In this document: positions 20,342-31,032 of the stretch, in pieces
Numbering within the stretch: the first letter of the stretch is position 1
Layout: every line of letters starts with the position of its first letter
From: Buttiauxella gaviniae ATCC 51604
Lineage (GTDB): Bacteria; Pseudomonadota; Gammaproteobacteria; Enterobacterales; Enterobacteriaceae
Length of the DNA: 64,000 bases
Assembly: GCF_001654835.1 (NCBI RefSeq)
Contig: NZ_LXEP01000011.1
Location: 124,001 to 188,000 of the forward strand
Direction of reading: 5' to 3'
Notes under the pieces: generated by a model
What the model saw: the letters and a program-made list of their open reading frames with translations, nothing else
Database searches by the model: none
What the model was told of the DNA's origin: nothing
Translations under genes and position numbers: made by a program

Positions 20342-22588
20342 TTAGCGCCCGCCGCGAATCAACCCGCCCATACCCCGGCGTTCCATGAAGGAAGCTACCT
20401 GGTGGCGCACTTCTGTCGATAATTGAGCCTCCAGGCTACGCTGCGCAAGCTGCTGTGTCTCTTCCAGGCTAATGTGACGCAACAGATATTTGACGCGAGC
20501 CACCGAGCGGCCGTTCATCGACAAATGGCGATAACCCATACCAACCAGCAGAGCCACGCACATCGGGTCACCCGCCATTTCACCACATAAACATAGGTCA
20601 ATACCGTTACGTTCCGCCTCTTTCGCAATGTGGCTCAACGCACGGATCATTGCCGGGTGAAGGCTGTCATACAGGCTTGCAACGCGAGTGTTATTACGAT
20701 CGACGGCCAGCAAGTATTGCGTCAGGTCGTTGGTGCCCACAGAGATAAAATCAACCCGACTGGCAAGGTGCCCCATCATAAATACCATCGAAGGGACTTC
20801 AACCATCACGCCAATACGCGGCTTAGGTATTTCATAACCCAGAACTTCTTCTACTTCACGCCCGGCGCGATCAATCAGACGACGTGCCTCATCAATCTCG
20901 TCGATGTTAGTGATCATCGGTAGCAGAATACTCAGGTTGCCAGTGGCAGCGTTAGCACGCAGCATGGCGCGCACCTGCACGAGGAAAATCTCGGGTTGGT
21001 CAAGCGTGATACGAATACCTCGCCAGCCCAGACACGGGTTTTCTTCACTGATTGGCATATACGGCAGTTGTTTGTCGGCACCGACATCAAGCGTACGCAG
21101 CGTGACCGGCTTTTCGTTAAACATCTGCAACATGCCCTGATACTGGGCGACCTGCTCTTCTTCCGATGGGAAGCCGCTTTGCAGCATGAAGGGGATTTCG
21201 GTGCGATAAAGCCCGATACCATCAATCCGGCTGCCAAGCAGTTGTTCATGTTCCGGGCTAAGACCCGCATTCAACATTACCTGAACGCGTTCGCCGCTTT
21301 TCAATGCCGCTGGCTGATCAACGTCGTCTTCAACCAGGCGGGTGAGTTCGTTTTCTTCGGTGATGAGCCGCTGGTATTCCTGCAACAGCACGGTTTCAGG
21401 GTCAACCAGCAGTTCACCGCGGTAGCCATCGACAACTAACGTGCGGCGATGCAGCACTGAAGGCTGAATATCAGCCCCCATGACGGTTGGAATACCCAAC
21501 GCCCGCACCATGATTGCAGCATGCGAGTTCGCAGCACCATCGCGCACAACAACACCAACCAGGCGGTTTTGCGGCAACTCAGCGAGCGTGGTTGCAGATA
21601 GCTCATCAGCCACCAGCACAAAGCGTTCAGGCCATGTATTTGGGCTCTGAATGTTGTCATCAAGATGGAATAGCAGACGTTGACCGAGCGTGCGGAGATC
21701 GCCCGCTCGTTCTTTTAGGTAGCTGTCGCTGAGGCTTGCGAATTGCTCCGCAAATTTTTCGATGACGGTTTTAACTGCCCATTCTGCCACCGACCCTTTA
21801 TCCACCTCTTCGAATAGTTCACGACGAAGTCGGGCATCGGTAAGTAGGTGAGAATAGAGGTCAAAGATGGCCGCAGTTTCTTTCTGAGCCCCCGCTGCAA
21901 AGCGTTTGCTATAGCGACGAAATTCGTTAGAAGCCTCTTCAAGAGCAGCAGTTAGACGTTCACGCTCAAGTGTCGTATCGAGTGTAGATGCCTCAGACAC
22001 TTGCTCCATTAACGGAAGTGTTGAATCCATCCAACCTTCGGCAATCGCCACACCTGGAGATGCAGGCAACGCACGAATACGCGTTTGGCGATATTGACCA
22101 AATAAGGCAGCTAGCTGTGATTGAGAGAGGATTGCCGCCATTTGTGTGGCGAGCGTGACGAGGAAAGACTCCTCGCTTTCATCATATTGCCGGTGCTCCC
22201 GTTGTTGTACTACCAACACACCCAGCAACTGGCGACGCTGGATGATAGGAACACCCAGGAAGGCGCGAAAACGTTCTTCTTTTACTGCAGGAACATATTT
22301 AAAACTTGGGTGCTTCTGCGCATCCGCAAGGTTTATCGGCTCTGCAAGACGCCCAACCAGTCCGACAATGCCTTCATCAAATGCGAGTGTAATGGTGCGA
22401 CCACGTGGCTTTTTAAGGCCACGTGTTGCCATCAGATAAAAGCAGCGCCTGTCATGATCTGCGAGATAAACCGAGCATACCTCGGTATCCATCGCAAGGC
22501 AGATGTCTGTAACCAAAATATCCAGCGCCTCATTGAGGCGCGGGGCACTGGCAACCTTCTCGACTATTTCTCGCAGACGGGTGAGCAT
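20342..22588 (-). CDS. ptsP: PTS-Ntr enzyme I (EI-Ntr)
   Basis: Phosphoenolpyruvate-protein phosphotransferase that starts the nitrogen-linked PTS relay (EI-Ntr to NPr to EIIA-Ntr). 748 residues, the usual length. N-terminal GAF domain (about 1-165), then an enzyme I module with the phosphorylated histidine in NSHAAIMVRALGIP (about residue 356), and the PEP-binding barrel with GIGLYRTE and a CGEMAGDP motif near the C-terminus. It lies 12 bp after rppH and is cotranscribed with it. Confidence 0.98.
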   Translation of the reverse strand: MLTRLREIVEKVASAPRLNEALDILVTDICLAMDTEVCSVYLADHDRRCFYLMATRGLKKPRGRTITLAFDEGIVGLVGRLAEPINLADAQKHPSFKYVPAVKEERFRAFLGVPIIQRRQLLGVLVVQQREHRQYDESEESFLVTLATQMAAILSQSQLAALFGQYRQTRIRALPASPGVAIAEGWMDSTLPLMEQVSEASTLDTTLERERLTAALEEASNEFRRYSKRFAAGAQKETAAIFDLYSHLLTDARLRRELFEEVDKGSVAEWAVKTVIEKFAEQFASLSDSYLKERAGDLRTLGQRLLFHLDDNIQSPNTWPERFVLVADELSATTLAELPQNRLVGVVVRDGAANSHAAIMVRALGIPTVMGADIQPSVLHRRTLVVDGYRGELLVDPETVLLQEYQRLITEENELTRLVEDDVDQPAALKSGERVQVMLNAGLSPEHEQLLGSRIDGIGLYRTEIPFMLQSGFPSEEEQVAQYQGMLQMFNEKPVTLRTLDVGADKQLPYMPISEENPCLGWRGIRITLDQPEIFLVQVRAMLRANAATGNLSILLPMITNIDEIDEARRLIDRAGREVEEVLGYEIPKPRIGVMVEVPSMVFMMGHLASRVDFISVGTNDLTQYLLAVDRNNTRVASLYDSLHPAMIRALSHIAKEAERNGIDLCLCGEMAGDPMCVALLVGMGYRHLSMNGRSVARVKYLLRHISLEETQQLAQRSLEAQLSTEVRHQVASFMERRGMGGLIRGGR

Positions 22589-22600
22589 TTTTCGCGTGAC

Positions 22601-23131
22601 TTAACCTCTTTTACGTCGCCATGCAGGCGCGTTATTACGTGGTGGCGCAACTTCCTGTAGCGGCATTACGACGCTGGCAAACTCTTTCATCACCCGACGA
22701 TAAACATCGCGTTTAAAGGAGACAACCTGACGAACCGGATACCAATAACTAACCCAACGCCAACCATCAAACTCTGGGGTACTACTGGTTTGCATATTGA
22801 TATCGTTATCGCTGCTGATCAACTGCAAGAGAAACCATTTTTGTTTCTGGCCGATACAAACCGGCTTTGTGTCCCAACGCACCAAACGTTTAGGTAACTT
22901 GTAACGTAACCAGTTTCGGGTCGAGGCGAGTATTCGGACATCTTTTCGCTGTAAACCCACTTCCTCGAAAAGTTCCCGGTACATTGCCTGTTCCGGGGAT
23001 TCGCCAGGATTGATGCCACCTTGCGGAAACTGCCAGGAATGTTGACCAAAACGCCTGGCCCACATTACTTGACCCTGCCGATTACAGATTACGATACCAA
23101 CATTCGGGCGGTAGCCATCATCATCGATCAC
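22601..23131 (-). CDS. rppH: RNA pyrophosphohydrolase RppH
   Basis: Nudix hydrolase that removes pyrophosphate from mRNA 5' ends and so triggers decay by RNase E. 176 residues as in E. coli. The Nudix box runs from GGINPGES to RELFEEVGL at about residues 37-60, with all catalytic glutamates. The basic C-terminal tail is also present. Confidence 0.98.
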   Translation of the reverse strand: MIDDDGYRPNVGIVICNRQGQVMWARRFGQHSWQFPQGGINPGESPEQAMYRELFEEVGLQRKDVRILASTRNWLRYKLPKRLVRWDTKPVCIGQKQKWFLLQLISSDNDINMQTSSTPEFDGWRWVSYWYPVRQVVSFKRDVYRRVMKEFASVVMPLQEVAPPRNNAPAWRRKRG

Positions 23132-23299
23132 CGGACTACCTCAAAACAAACTTAGATTAGGGCGATTGTTTCATACAAGCGCTAGACGGTAAACCACTGT
23201 GTAACGCTTCTCAGAAGGAATAACATTTGAATAACTCACAAAATATGACCGAGTTATAAACATTAACGTGGATGGGCCTCGCAGTTTATTCACTTTTTC

Positions 23300-23623
23300 T
23301 GTGGATATAACTGTGAAGAACTACCTTATACACTCGGGACAACTTAGGATAACTCCTGAAGCTCGTTAAAAAGATGAAATAAAATATTCAATATATTCAG
23401 TGTAATAAAGATAGAATGAATAACTCCCAGCTCAGTAATGTGACGATCATCACACACTAAGATCTCACGCTGATGAAAGATCGACCAATGACGTTTTTAT
23501 CCACAGATTGTGCCAACAAGTTAGTCACATTCCGTCGAAAAATTGGGTTTCATCCCCAGTCAAGGCTGTAAATCGAACCAGTAGTGAGCTTTTTTATCAC
23601 TTATCCCATTTTTCTGTGGATAA
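23300..23623. other. DARS2-like DnaA reactivation site
   Basis: The 685-bp gap between rppH and mutH contains two perfect DnaA boxes, TTATCCACA at 23497-23505 (plus) and at 23615-23623 (minus), and an 8-of-9 match at 23300-23308 (minus), in AT-rich DNA. In E. coli the DARS2 locus, which promotes ADP-to-ATP exchange on DnaA with IHF and Fis, lies in this same mutH-rppH gap. Position plus boxes support the call. The exact limits and the IHF and Fis sites were not resolved. Confidence 0.75.
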
Positions 23624-23816
23624 CCCGGTGTAAGATCCTGTTCACTCCCGGTGACCAGAATGGGAAAAGGTTTTTGAAGAATTGATAAGTGAAAATTTTA
23701 GGCGATAAAAGTGATGCAAAATCAGTACATTGTCATTCTTATCCCCGAGACGCTAAACTATTTCCACGTTGTGGGTAAACCGCGTTCACTTTTTGACCAA
23801 CCAGTAACAAGACATC

Positions 23817-24503
23817 ATGCAAACACTCAATCCCTTAGTTAACCCTCCAGAAAACGAACAGATTTTACTGACACAAGCTCAGAGGCTGGCAGGTTATACG
23901 CTAGGTGAACTGGCAGCTCTAGCCAGATTGCCGATCCCAAAGGATCTAAAGCGTGACAAAGGTTGGATCGGTGTTTTGCTCGAACTATGGTTGGGTGCCA
24001 GTGCCGGTAGCAAACCTGAACAAGATTTCGCAGCATTAGGAATTGAGCTGAAAACCATCCCTGTGGATAGATTTGGCCGCCCGTTGGAAACTACTTTTGT
24101 TTGCGTGGCCCCGCTCACCGGCAACACCGGGGTGACATGGGAAACCAGCCATGTGCGCCACAAATTAAAACGGGTGCTGTGGGTTCCGGTTGAAGGAGAG
24201 CGGCAAATCCCCCTTGCTGAGCGGCATATTGGCACCCCTTTGCTGTGGGCTCCTTCCGAAGAGGAAGAGCAGCAGTTGCGTCAGGATTGGGAAGAATTAA
24301 TGGATTTGATTGTGCTCGGCCAGGTTGAGCGCATCACCGCACGCCACGGAGAAGTGTTGCAGTTACGCCCCAAAGCCGCCAACAGCAAAGCGCTAACCAA
24401 TGCATTCGGTGCAGATGGCGCGCCAATTCTTACACTCCCGCGTGGTTTTTATCTGAAAAAGAACTTTACCGCCTCTTTACTGGCTAATCATTTCTCGTTG
24501 TAG
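23817..24503 (+). CDS. mutH: DNA mismatch repair endonuclease MutH
   Basis: Nicks the unmethylated strand at hemimethylated GATC sites in mismatch repair, activated by MutL. 228 residues (E. coli 229). The catalytic D...ExK set is visible in [15 protein letters not shown] (about residues 69-83). The gene stands alone between the DARS2-like region and ygdQ. Confidence 0.98.
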   Translation: MQTLNPLVNPPENEQILLTQAQRLAGYTLGELAALARLPIPKDLKRDKGWIGVLLELWLGASAGSKPEQDFAALGIELKTIPVDRFGRPLETTFVCVAPLTGNTGVTWETSHVRHKLKRVLWVPVEGERQIPLAERHIGTPLLWAPSEEEEQQLRQDWEELMDLIVLGQVERITARHGEVLQLRPKAANSKALTNAFGADGAPILTLPRGFYLKKNFTASLLANHFSL

Positions 24504-24578
24504 ATTCATTTAACTTGCACCCTGTTCCTGGCTGGCGTTTATAATTGGCGTTTTATATTTTCAGGCAGGATTTGTTTA

Positions 24579-25292
24579 ATGTTGTTTGCATGGATTACCG
24601 ACCCTAACGCGTGGATGGCGCTGGGCACCCTGACGATTCTGGAAATCGTACTGGGTATCGACAATATCATCTTCCTTTCACTTGTCGTGGCGAAGCTGCC
24701 CAAAGCACAACAAGCCAAAGCCCGCCGCCTGGGACTGGGTGCTGCGATGATTATGCGTCTGGTGTTACTGGCGTCTATCGCCTGGATGACGCACTTAATT
24801 CACCCACTGTTTTCCGTGATGGGCCATGCGTTCTCGGCACGAGACCTCATTTTGACATTAGGTGGCGTGTTCTTAATCTGGAAAGCGAGTAAAGAGATTC
24901 ACGAGTCCATTGAAGGTGAAGAGGAAGGAATTAAAACCAACGTTCACTCCTTCTTTGGCGCAATCGTGCAGATAATGCTGCTGGATATTATCTTCAGTCT
25001 GGATTCAGTCATTACAGCCGTTGGCCTGTCCGATCATCTGTTTATTATGATGGCAGCCGTGGTGATTGCCGTAATGGTGATGATGTTTGCTGCAAAATCG
25101 ATTGGTGATTTTGTGGAACGCCACCCTTCGGTGAAAATGCTGGCGCTGTCTTTCTTGTTGCTGGTCGGTTTTACTCTGATTCTGGAAGGCTTCGATATTC
25201 ATGTGCCGAAAGGTTACATCTACTTTGCGATGTTCTTCTCAATAGCTGTAGAAACGCTGAATCTTATTCGCAACAAAAAGAACCCTCTTTAG
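24579..25292 (+). CDS. ygdQ: TerC-family membrane protein YgdQ
   Basis: 237-residue inner-membrane protein with about seven hydrophobic segments. Two acidic family motifs are visible, EIVLGIDNIIF near residue 21 and DIIFSLDSVITA near residue 136, each with an aspartate inside a membrane helix. TerC and Alx relatives are linked to metal-ion export, especially manganese; the substrate of YgdQ is not established. A terminator follows directly. Confidence 0.92.
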   Translation: MLFAWITDPNAWMALGTLTILEIVLGIDNIIFLSLVVAKLPKAQQAKARRLGLGAAMIMRLVLLASIAWMTHLIHPLFSVMGHAFSARDLILTLGGVFLIWKASKEIHESIEGEEEGIKTNVHSFFGAIVQIMLLDIIFSLDSVITAVGLSDHLFIMMAAVVIAVMVMMFAAKSIGDFVERHPSVKMLALSFLLLVGFTLILEGFDIHVPKGYIYFAMFFSIAVETLNLIRNKKNPL

Positions 25293-25300
25293 TCGTCTCA

Positions 25301-25334
25301 GGGGAAGCATTTTCGCTTCCCCGCTGTTTTTTTT
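25301..25334 (+). terminator. ygdQ terminator
   Basis: GGGGAAGC / GCTTCCCC stem with a 5-6 base loop followed by a run of eight or more T residues, 8 bp after the ygdQ stop. Confidence 0.9.
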
Positions 25335-25418
25335 AAGAATTTACTGCTTACTTTTAACGGTTGCCCGAGTTATTACTAGACTGTATATGTCATTCCACAC
25401 CACACGAGGCGAATAACA

Positions 25419-25637
25419 ATGAAAAAATGGGCAGTTATAATTTCCGCTGTCGGTCTGGCATTTGCGGTTTCAGGTTGTAGCAGCGATTACGTGATGGCAA
25501 CCAAAGATGGCCGTATGATCTTGACTGATGGTAAACCGCAAGTCGATGACGACACCGGTCTGGTTAGCTATCGCGATCAGCAAGGCAATGAGATGCAGAT
25601 TAATCGCGATGATGTTTCACAGATTATTGAACGTTAG
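25419..25637 (+). CDS. ygdR: Small lipoprotein YgdR (DUF903)
   Basis: 72-residue protein with a lipoprotein signal, [20 protein letters not shown], whose lipobox is VSGC. The mature part is about 53 residues with a DUF903 SH3-like sequence ([17 protein letters not shown], then [11 protein letters not shown]). Family members YgdI and YgdR are widespread enterobacterial outer-membrane lipoproteins of unknown role. Confidence 0.93.
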   Translation: MKKWAVIISAVGLAFAVSGCSSDYVMATKDGRMILTDGKPQVDDDTGLVSYRDQQGNEMQINRDDVSQIIER

Positions 25638-25728
25638 TAAATACAGCATATAAGGTCAGCGCCTCGCTGGCCTGTAACACTTTTTCTTCACTTCCCCCCT
25701 TCCGCTTTTCCCTTACCTCTGCCATGTT

Positions 25729-25857
25729 TATACCCGTCATACTTCAAGCTGCATCATTGTTGGCTACGTTTATTCACCCGAATCACTTACTTATGTAAGC
25801 TCATTGGGATTAATTCACTTGCCGCCGCGATGCAGCTCGAATTATTTTGGGTATTAG
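25729..25857. repeat. ERIC element (full length)
   Basis: About 129 bp beginning TATACCCGTCATACTTCAAG and ending CTCGAATTATTTTGGGTATTA, with the central CACTTACTTATGTAAGCTCATTGGG segment. Length, termini and centre fit the enterobacterial repetitive intergenic consensus. It lies between ygdR and tas. Confidence 0.85.
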
Positions 25858-25915
25858 TCTATTTTTTGTCGGGTGCTTGCCTGACGGATAAGACAGAAGA
25901 ATAAGGAAAGCGGCT

Positions 25916-26956
25916 ATGCACTATCACCGTATCCCCCATAGCTCTCTTGAAATAAGTACGCTAGGGCTGGGAACCATGACGTTTGGTGAGCAAAACAGCG
26001 AAGCCGATGCTCATGAACAACTCGATTACGCAATCAGCCAGGGTGTTAACCTGATTGATGTCGCAGAAATGTACCCTGTGCCACCTCGCCCGGAAACCCA
26101 AGGCTTAACAGAAACCTACGTCGGTAACTGGTTAAAGCAGCGCGCGAATCGCGAAAAACTGATTATCGCCACAAAAGTCAGTGGCCCAAGCCGTAACAAC
26201 GATGCCGGCATCCGCCCAAATCAAATACTGGATCGCAGAAATATTCGTGATGCGTTAGATGCCAGCCTGAAGCGTTTGCAAACCGACTATATCGACCTTT
26301 ATCAGGTCCACTGGCCACAACGTGCCACCAACTGCTTTGGCAAATTGGGGTATACGTGGACCGATAACGCCGTACCGGTCACCCTGCTTGAAACCCTGGA
26401 AGCACTAACTGAGTTCCAGCGTGCCGGGAAAATCCGCTATATCGGCGTCTCCAATGAAACGCCATGGGGCGTGATGCGTTATCTACAACTTGCTGAAAAG
26501 CATGATTTACCGCGCATTGTCACCATTCAGAACCCATACAGTCTGGTGAACCGCAGCTTTGAAGTGGGGCTGGCAGAAATTACTCAGCGCGAAGGTGTGG
26601 AGTTGCTGGCTTATTCCTGTCTGGCGTTCGGAACGCTGACCGGTAAATATCTCAACGGAGCTAAACCTGCTGGCGCTCGCAACACGCTGTTTAGCCGCTT
26701 CACTCGTTATAGCGGTGAACAGACTCAGCATGCGGTTGCCGCCTATGTTGATGTTGCTAAGCGACACAATCTTGACCCGGCCCAGATGGCTCTGGCTTTT
26801 GTTCGCCGTCAGCCGTTTGTCGCTAGCACGCTGTTAGGTGCTACCACACTTGAGCAGTTGAAAACTAACCTTGAGAGCCTACATCTGGACTTAAGTGAAG
26901 ACGTGATTGAAGAGCTGGAAGCGGTGAACCGCGTTTATACTTACCCGGCACCTTAA
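25916..26956 (+). CDS. tas: Aldo/keto reductase Tas
   Basis: 346-residue NADPH-dependent aldo/keto reductase (E. coli Tas has 346). AKR catalytic residues appear in order: Asp in NLIDVAEMYP with the Tyr four residues later, Lys in IIATKVSG, and His in YQVHWP. The C-terminal cofactor segment includes FVASTLLGATTLEQL. The E. coli gene was found as a suppressor of tyrosine auxotrophy; its natural substrate is not known. Confidence 0.95.
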   Translation: MHYHRIPHSSLEISTLGLGTMTFGEQNSEADAHEQLDYAISQGVNLIDVAEMYPVPPRPETQGLTETYVGNWLKQRANREKLIIATKVSGPSRNNDAGIRPNQILDRRNIRDALDASLKRLQTDYIDLYQVHWPQRATNCFGKLGYTWTDNAVPVTLLETLEALTEFQRAGKIRYIGVSNETPWGVMRYLQLAEKHDLPRIVTIQNPYSLVNRSFEVGLAEITQREGVELLAYSCLAFGTLTGKYLNGAKPAGARNTLFSRFTRYSGEQTQHAVAAYVDVAKRHNLDPAQMALAFVRRQPFVASTLLGATTLEQLKTNLESLHLDLSEDVIEELEAVNRVYTYPAP

Positions 26957-26965
26957 ACTGCAAAA

Positions 26966-26987
26966 CCCCTCTCCGATTGGAGAGGGG
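26966..26987. terminator. Bidirectional terminator between tas and lplT
   Basis: CCCCTCTCC / GGAGAGGGG stem with a 4-base loop in the gap between convergent genes. It is preceded by an A-run, giving T residues on the minus strand. Confidence 0.8.
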
Positions 26988-26994
26988 AAACTCT

Positions 26995-28191
26995 CTATTT
27001 ATGACGAACCTGCCAAACCCATAATCCAGCAATAGCCAGCGCAAACACTGCGCCAAAACCAATGCCTATGCCGACTATCGATGCGCCAGTTTTAACCGCC
27101 AGCGAATACAACCCGAGCATCAGTAACATCGCGGTATTTTCACCGAGGTTCTGCACTGCAATAGCATTCCCCGCGCCAACCGAATGTTTCCCTCGTTCCT
27201 GAAGCAATGCGTTCAGCGGCACAACAAAAAAACCACCCATAATACCAATCAGCACCAGCAGCATATAAGACGGCAGCAATGCGGTTTGCATGGCGAAGAA
27301 CAGTACGCCAACGCCAATCAAAATACCGGCAGGCATACAACGTGCTACAGTTTTAAGCGTCACCAGTTTCGCCGCCGCACCGGCCCCCACGACAATCCCC
27401 ACCGCCACCATCGCATTCAGATACGTTGGCGTCGCGTTATCGGTAACACCCAGCGCCACTGGTACCCACAACACCAGTAAGAAGCGCAGTGTTACACCTG
27501 CACCCCAGAACAAACTGGTGCCAACTAGTGAGAAACGAGTTTCACCATTGTGCCAAAGTGAGCGACACGCCGTGAAGAAACTGCGCGTCATCGGTGTAAA
27601 GCGCCATGACTGCCCAGGACGCGCAGGAGCAAGTTTGGGGATGAATAGGTTGGCAACAACCGCGCCCGCGTACACCTGCACGCACACGCTAAGTGCCGCC
27701 ACGATATGCCAGTCGGCCAGCACACCGCCAGCCATTGAACCTAGCAAGATTGCGGCAATGGTCGAAGATTCCATCAGACCATTAGCCTTCACCAGACGAT
27801 CGCCGGTGGTTAGCTCACCGAGAATGCCATATTTAGCGGGTGAATAAGCAGCCGCCCCCACGCCCACCAGCGTATAGCCGACAAACGGGTTGAAGCCAAA
27901 GCAGATAATCGCCGCACCCATCAGTTTGAGACTGTTGGCGAACATCATCACCCGCCCTTTGGCGAAGCTATCAGCTATCTGGCCGACAAACGGAGCAAAC
28001 AGAATGTACGCACCGACAAACACCATCTGCAAAACAGGCTGGCTCCAGTCGGGGTAAAACTGTTGTTTCAGCACCGCAAGCGTGGCAAAGAGCAGTGCGT
28101 TATCACCAAACGCCGATAGAAACTGCGCACCGGTAACTGCCATCATACCTCTGGACCAGATTGAGGTATCGTTCACGGCATTATCATGCAT
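26995..28191 (-). CDS. lplT: Lysophospholipid transporter LplT
   Basis: 398-residue major-facilitator protein with about 12 membrane helices that flips lysophospholipids, mainly lyso-phosphatidylethanolamine, across the inner membrane to the acyltransferase Aas. The N-terminal [18 protein letters not shown] stretch is characteristic. It overlaps the 3' end of aas by 8 bp, so the flippase and acyltransferase are translated together. Confidence 0.97.
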   Translation of the reverse strand: MHDNAVNDTSIWSRGMMAVTGAQFLSAFGDNALLFATLAVLKQQFYPDWSQPVLQMVFVGAYILFAPFVGQIADSFAKGRVMMFANSLKLMGAAIICFGFNPFVGYTLVGVGAAAYSPAKYGILGELTTGDRLVKANGLMESSTIAAILLGSMAGGVLADWHIVAALSVCVQVYAGAVVANLFIPKLAPARPGQSWRFTPMTRSFFTACRSLWHNGETRFSLVGTSLFWGAGVTLRFLLVLWVPVALGVTDNATPTYLNAMVAVGIVVGAGAAAKLVTLKTVARCMPAGILIGVGVLFFAMQTALLPSYMLLVLIGIMGGFFVVPLNALLQERGKHSVGAGNAIAVQNLGENTAMLLMLGLYSLAVKTGASIVGIGIGFGAVFALAIAGLWVWQVRHK

Positions 28192-30343
28192 TCTGTGTCT
28201 CCGGCTGGTCTACCAGCGCTTTCAGGCTTACGTAATCGGGTTTACCGCTACCTAACACAGGCAACTGTTTCAGGTAGCGAATATCGCGCGGAATAGCCAG
28301 CTCTGGCACACCATTAGCGCGAGCATATTGCAGCAGTTTTTCGCGGTTAAGTTCGTTATCAGTGGTGAACATCACCAGTGCCTCACCCTTTGCTGCATCC
28401 ATTTTGATAACGGTTGCATGCATTTTTTCTGGGGAAACGCCGAGTGCCAGTTGCTCCACCATTTCCAGCGAAACCATTTCACCGGCAATTTTTGCAAAGC
28501 GTTTTGCTCGTCCCTGAATCACACAAAAACCGTTTTCATCAAATTTGACGATATCACCCGTGTCGTACCAACCAGGTTCAACTTCACCCCGTGCGTTTTC
28601 AGCACTCGGTGCTTCCAGCACGCCAGGATTTTCCACACGCAGATAACCTTTCATGATGTTCGGCCCTTTCAGTTGTAGCCGACCACCATCTTCAATACCA
28701 GGAACCGCCATCAGACGGGCATCCATCGCCGGGAGAATTCGCCCCACAGTCCCGACTTTCGCCGCCATTGGAACGTTGATGGAAACCACTGGTGCGCACT
28801 CAGTTACGCCGTAGCCTTCTAGAATGCGTAGGCCGAATTTGTCCTGCCAGATTTGTTTGGTGCTTTCCTGAAGTTTTTCCGCCCCTGCGACGACATATCG
28901 CAGACGGTAGAAATCATATGGATTAGCAAAACGAGCATAGTTGCCAAGGAACGTAGAGGTGCCAAACAGCACGGTACAGTTACGGTCATACACCAGTTCC
29001 GGCACAATGCGGTAGTGCAGCGGGCTTGGGTAAAGAAATACTTCCGCACCGGTGAATAGCGGTGTTAACAAACCTACCGTCAGGCCAAAAGAGTGGAATA
29101 GCGGCAGCGCTGACATAAAGCGGTCATTGGCCGTGAAATCGGCAATTGTGCGAATTTGCTCAACGTTAGCCAGCAAACTTTTATGGCTATGCACCACACC
29201 TTTTGGGTTCCCTTCCGAACCTGAAGTGAACAGCACCATCGCAGCATCTTCTGGCTGCTGTTTTACCTGAGCGAGATGCGGCACGAATAAATGGCCGAAT
29301 ATCCATAGCTTATCGCTAAGCGTCACATCTGCTTTTAAATCTTCCAGGAACACCCAACGCACCTGCGTGAGCTGCTCTGGAAGGTGCCATAACTTGCCTT
29401 TGTCGAGGAACTGGCGCGAAGTGAAAATCGTTTTTAGCTGAGCCGCTGTAATCGCGCTGGTCAACCCTTTCACGCCTGCTGTGTAGTTCATCATTGCAGG
29501 AATCCGTCCGCGCGATGAAGCACCAAAAATCACAGCTGCGGTTATTGCCGCATTCGGCAACATCAGCCCGATGGTTTCGCCCGGCGCACTGTATTTATTC
29601 AGAATGCGCCCAACAAACAGCGTTTTGGTCAGCAGGCTACGATAAGTATCAGGTTTGAAATTAATGTCTTCGATACAGTTTTTACGGTCACCATAGCGGT
29701 ACTGCGCGGAAAGCAGCGCCTCGTACAATGTTTCCCGAGGGCGCACTGCCATACGCGCTTCCATCATAATTTGATGAAGCATCTCACCAGCCATTTTGCG
29801 GCGGTCGCGGGCACGCGGCGCATCAGGCATCGCAACTGAAGTAGGTGGCAGAATGTGCAGGTTAATGCGCGGGAATAAGCGGCGTTTGACCAACCCTTTC
29901 AGGCGGCTGAAAAATGTCAGTTCGGCACCGTCAATGCGAATAGGGATAACAGTCGCATTAGATTTAGCGGCAACAAACCCTGCGCCCTCATAAATTTTCA
30001 TCAATGAGCCACTCACCGTGATGCGCCCTTCCGGGAAGATGACAACCGGCCTGCCCTGCTCAACCAGGCGAACCAGATGCTTAATCGACATCGGTTTTGT
30101 TGGGTCAAGCGGCACAAAATCAATTAGCGATTTTAACCAACGCATATACCACTGCTGGCTAATCGATGAGTACACAGCAAAAACCGGGCGCCCCGGTAAA
30201 AACAACGCCAGTAAAATTCCGTCAATAAAGGAGACGTGATTGGGGACAATCAGAACGCGTGATTGGGAAAGAAGTTGTTGATCGCCATGAAGTCGCACCC
30301 TGAACAGAATACGAAAAAGCGTACGGAAAAAACCAAATAGCAT
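28184..30343 (-). CDS. aas: Bifunctional acyl-ACP synthetase / 2-acyl-GPE acyltransferase Aas
   Basis: Re-acylates lysophospholipids delivered by LplT. With the ATG at 30343 the protein is 719 residues, the E. coli length. That start has GGGAG upstream; the frame is open 6 codons further. The N-terminal PlsC-type acyltransferase has NHVSFIDG (about residue 36) and FPEGRIT. The C-terminal AMP-forming synthetase (about 230-719) has [19 protein letters not shown] and a [13 protein letters not shown] motif. Confidence 0.97.
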   Translation of the reverse strand: MLFGFFRTLFRILFRVRLHGDQQLLSQSRVLIVPNHVSFIDGILLALFLPGRPVFAVYSSISQQWYMRWLKSLIDFVPLDPTKPMSIKHLVRLVEQGRPVVIFPEGRITVSGSLMKIYEGAGFVAAKSNATVIPIRIDGAELTFFSRLKGLVKRRLFPRINLHILPPTSVAMPDAPRARDRRKMAGEMLHQIMMEARMAVRPRETLYEALLSAQYRYGDRKNCIEDINFKPDTYRSLLTKTLFVGRILNKYSAPGETIGLMLPNAAITAAVIFGASSRGRIPAMMNYTAGVKGLTSAITAAQLKTIFTSRQFLDKGKLWHLPEQLTQVRWVFLEDLKADVTLSDKLWIFGHLFVPHLAQVKQQPEDAAMVLFTSGSEGNPKGVVHSHKSLLANVEQIRTIADFTANDRFMSALPLFHSFGLTVGLLTPLFTGAEVFLYPSPLHYRIVPELVYDRNCTVLFGTSTFLGNYARFANPYDFYRLRYVVAGAEKLQESTKQIWQDKFGLRILEGYGVTECAPVVSINVPMAAKVGTVGRILPAMDARLMAVPGIEDGGRLQLKGPNIMKGYLRVENPGVLEAPSAENARGEVEPGWYDTGDIVKFDENGFCVIQGRAKRFAKIAGEMVSLEMVEQLALGVSPEKMHATVIKMDAAKGEALVMFTTDNELNREKLLQYARANGVPELAIPRDIRYLKQLPVLGSGKPDYVSLKALVDQPETQNA

Positions 30344-30455
30344 AGCAACTCCCTTTGTCATTAATGAACCGCAGGCAATTAAGTGTAGCGGCAGATTACA
30401 TGACTAACTGCATAGGAGCGAGAGTCGGAACGTGTGTAGAGTCTGAAAAAAAGGC

Positions 30456-30543
30456 AAAAAAAACCTGCGCATCTGCGCAGGTTGGTGCAAAAGAATTGTA
30501 CTTAACAACGTAACTAGAATTCTCACCAATCAATACCTCTGGG
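30456..30543 (-). ncRNA. omrA: OmrA small RNA
   Basis: On the minus strand the RNA begins CCCAGAGGTATTGATTGGTG, the conserved OmrA/B 5' seed that pairs with outer-membrane protein mRNAs such as cirA, fepA, ompT and csgD. It ends with the terminator hairpin CCTGCGC / GCGCAGG and eight T residues. About 88 nt, between aas and galR as in E. coli. The middle differs from the E. coli sequence that I remember. OmrA/B are activated by OmpR. Confidence 0.93.
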
Positions 30544-30662
30544 ATCTGAATTGTGGCTCAGTCCAGTCAGTGTCACCAGCGAGAAAAAGCAAGAGAATTA
30601 GCGGAAAGTGCAACCAGGTGTTTAAAACATCGCGTCTTGTTACAGGCAGGCAAATTTTGGGC

Positions 30663-30746
30663 AAAAAAAACCTGCGCATCCGCGCAGGTTGGTGTAAATC
30701 ATGTGATCAGCATTAGATGCTGACATCACCTATCAATACCTCTGGG
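30663..30746 (-). ncRNA. omrB: OmrB small RNA
   Basis: Second copy 120 bp nearer galR, starting CCCAGAGGTATTGATAGGTG. The internal segment ACATGATTTACACCA resembles E. coli OmrB, followed by the CCTGCGCGGATGCGCAGG hairpin and T-run. The A/B identity is decided by GATAGG (B) versus GATTGG (A) in the seed region and by gene order. Confidence 0.93.
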
Positions 30747-31032
30747 ACTTCAAATGTAGCAGTGGCTGAATACTTTTCGCCATGGCGAAATAGCAACAGC
30801 ACGCTGCAAACTGTAAGCAAAGATTTAGTTTGAAATCATTAAAAATCCAGAACATGCCTCTGTCTGCCGCTGCGCTTGAATTCCCGTGTTCGCTAAGTGT
30901 AACGATTACACTAAAAACGCCCCCATTTTGCATAGGTTTGCGACGGGGAATACAGTTGCGACCTTGAAGTGACGCGTCTTTTCCGTAACACTTAAAGTTG
31001 TGTAAGCGTTTACCCACCAAGGAATATTTACG

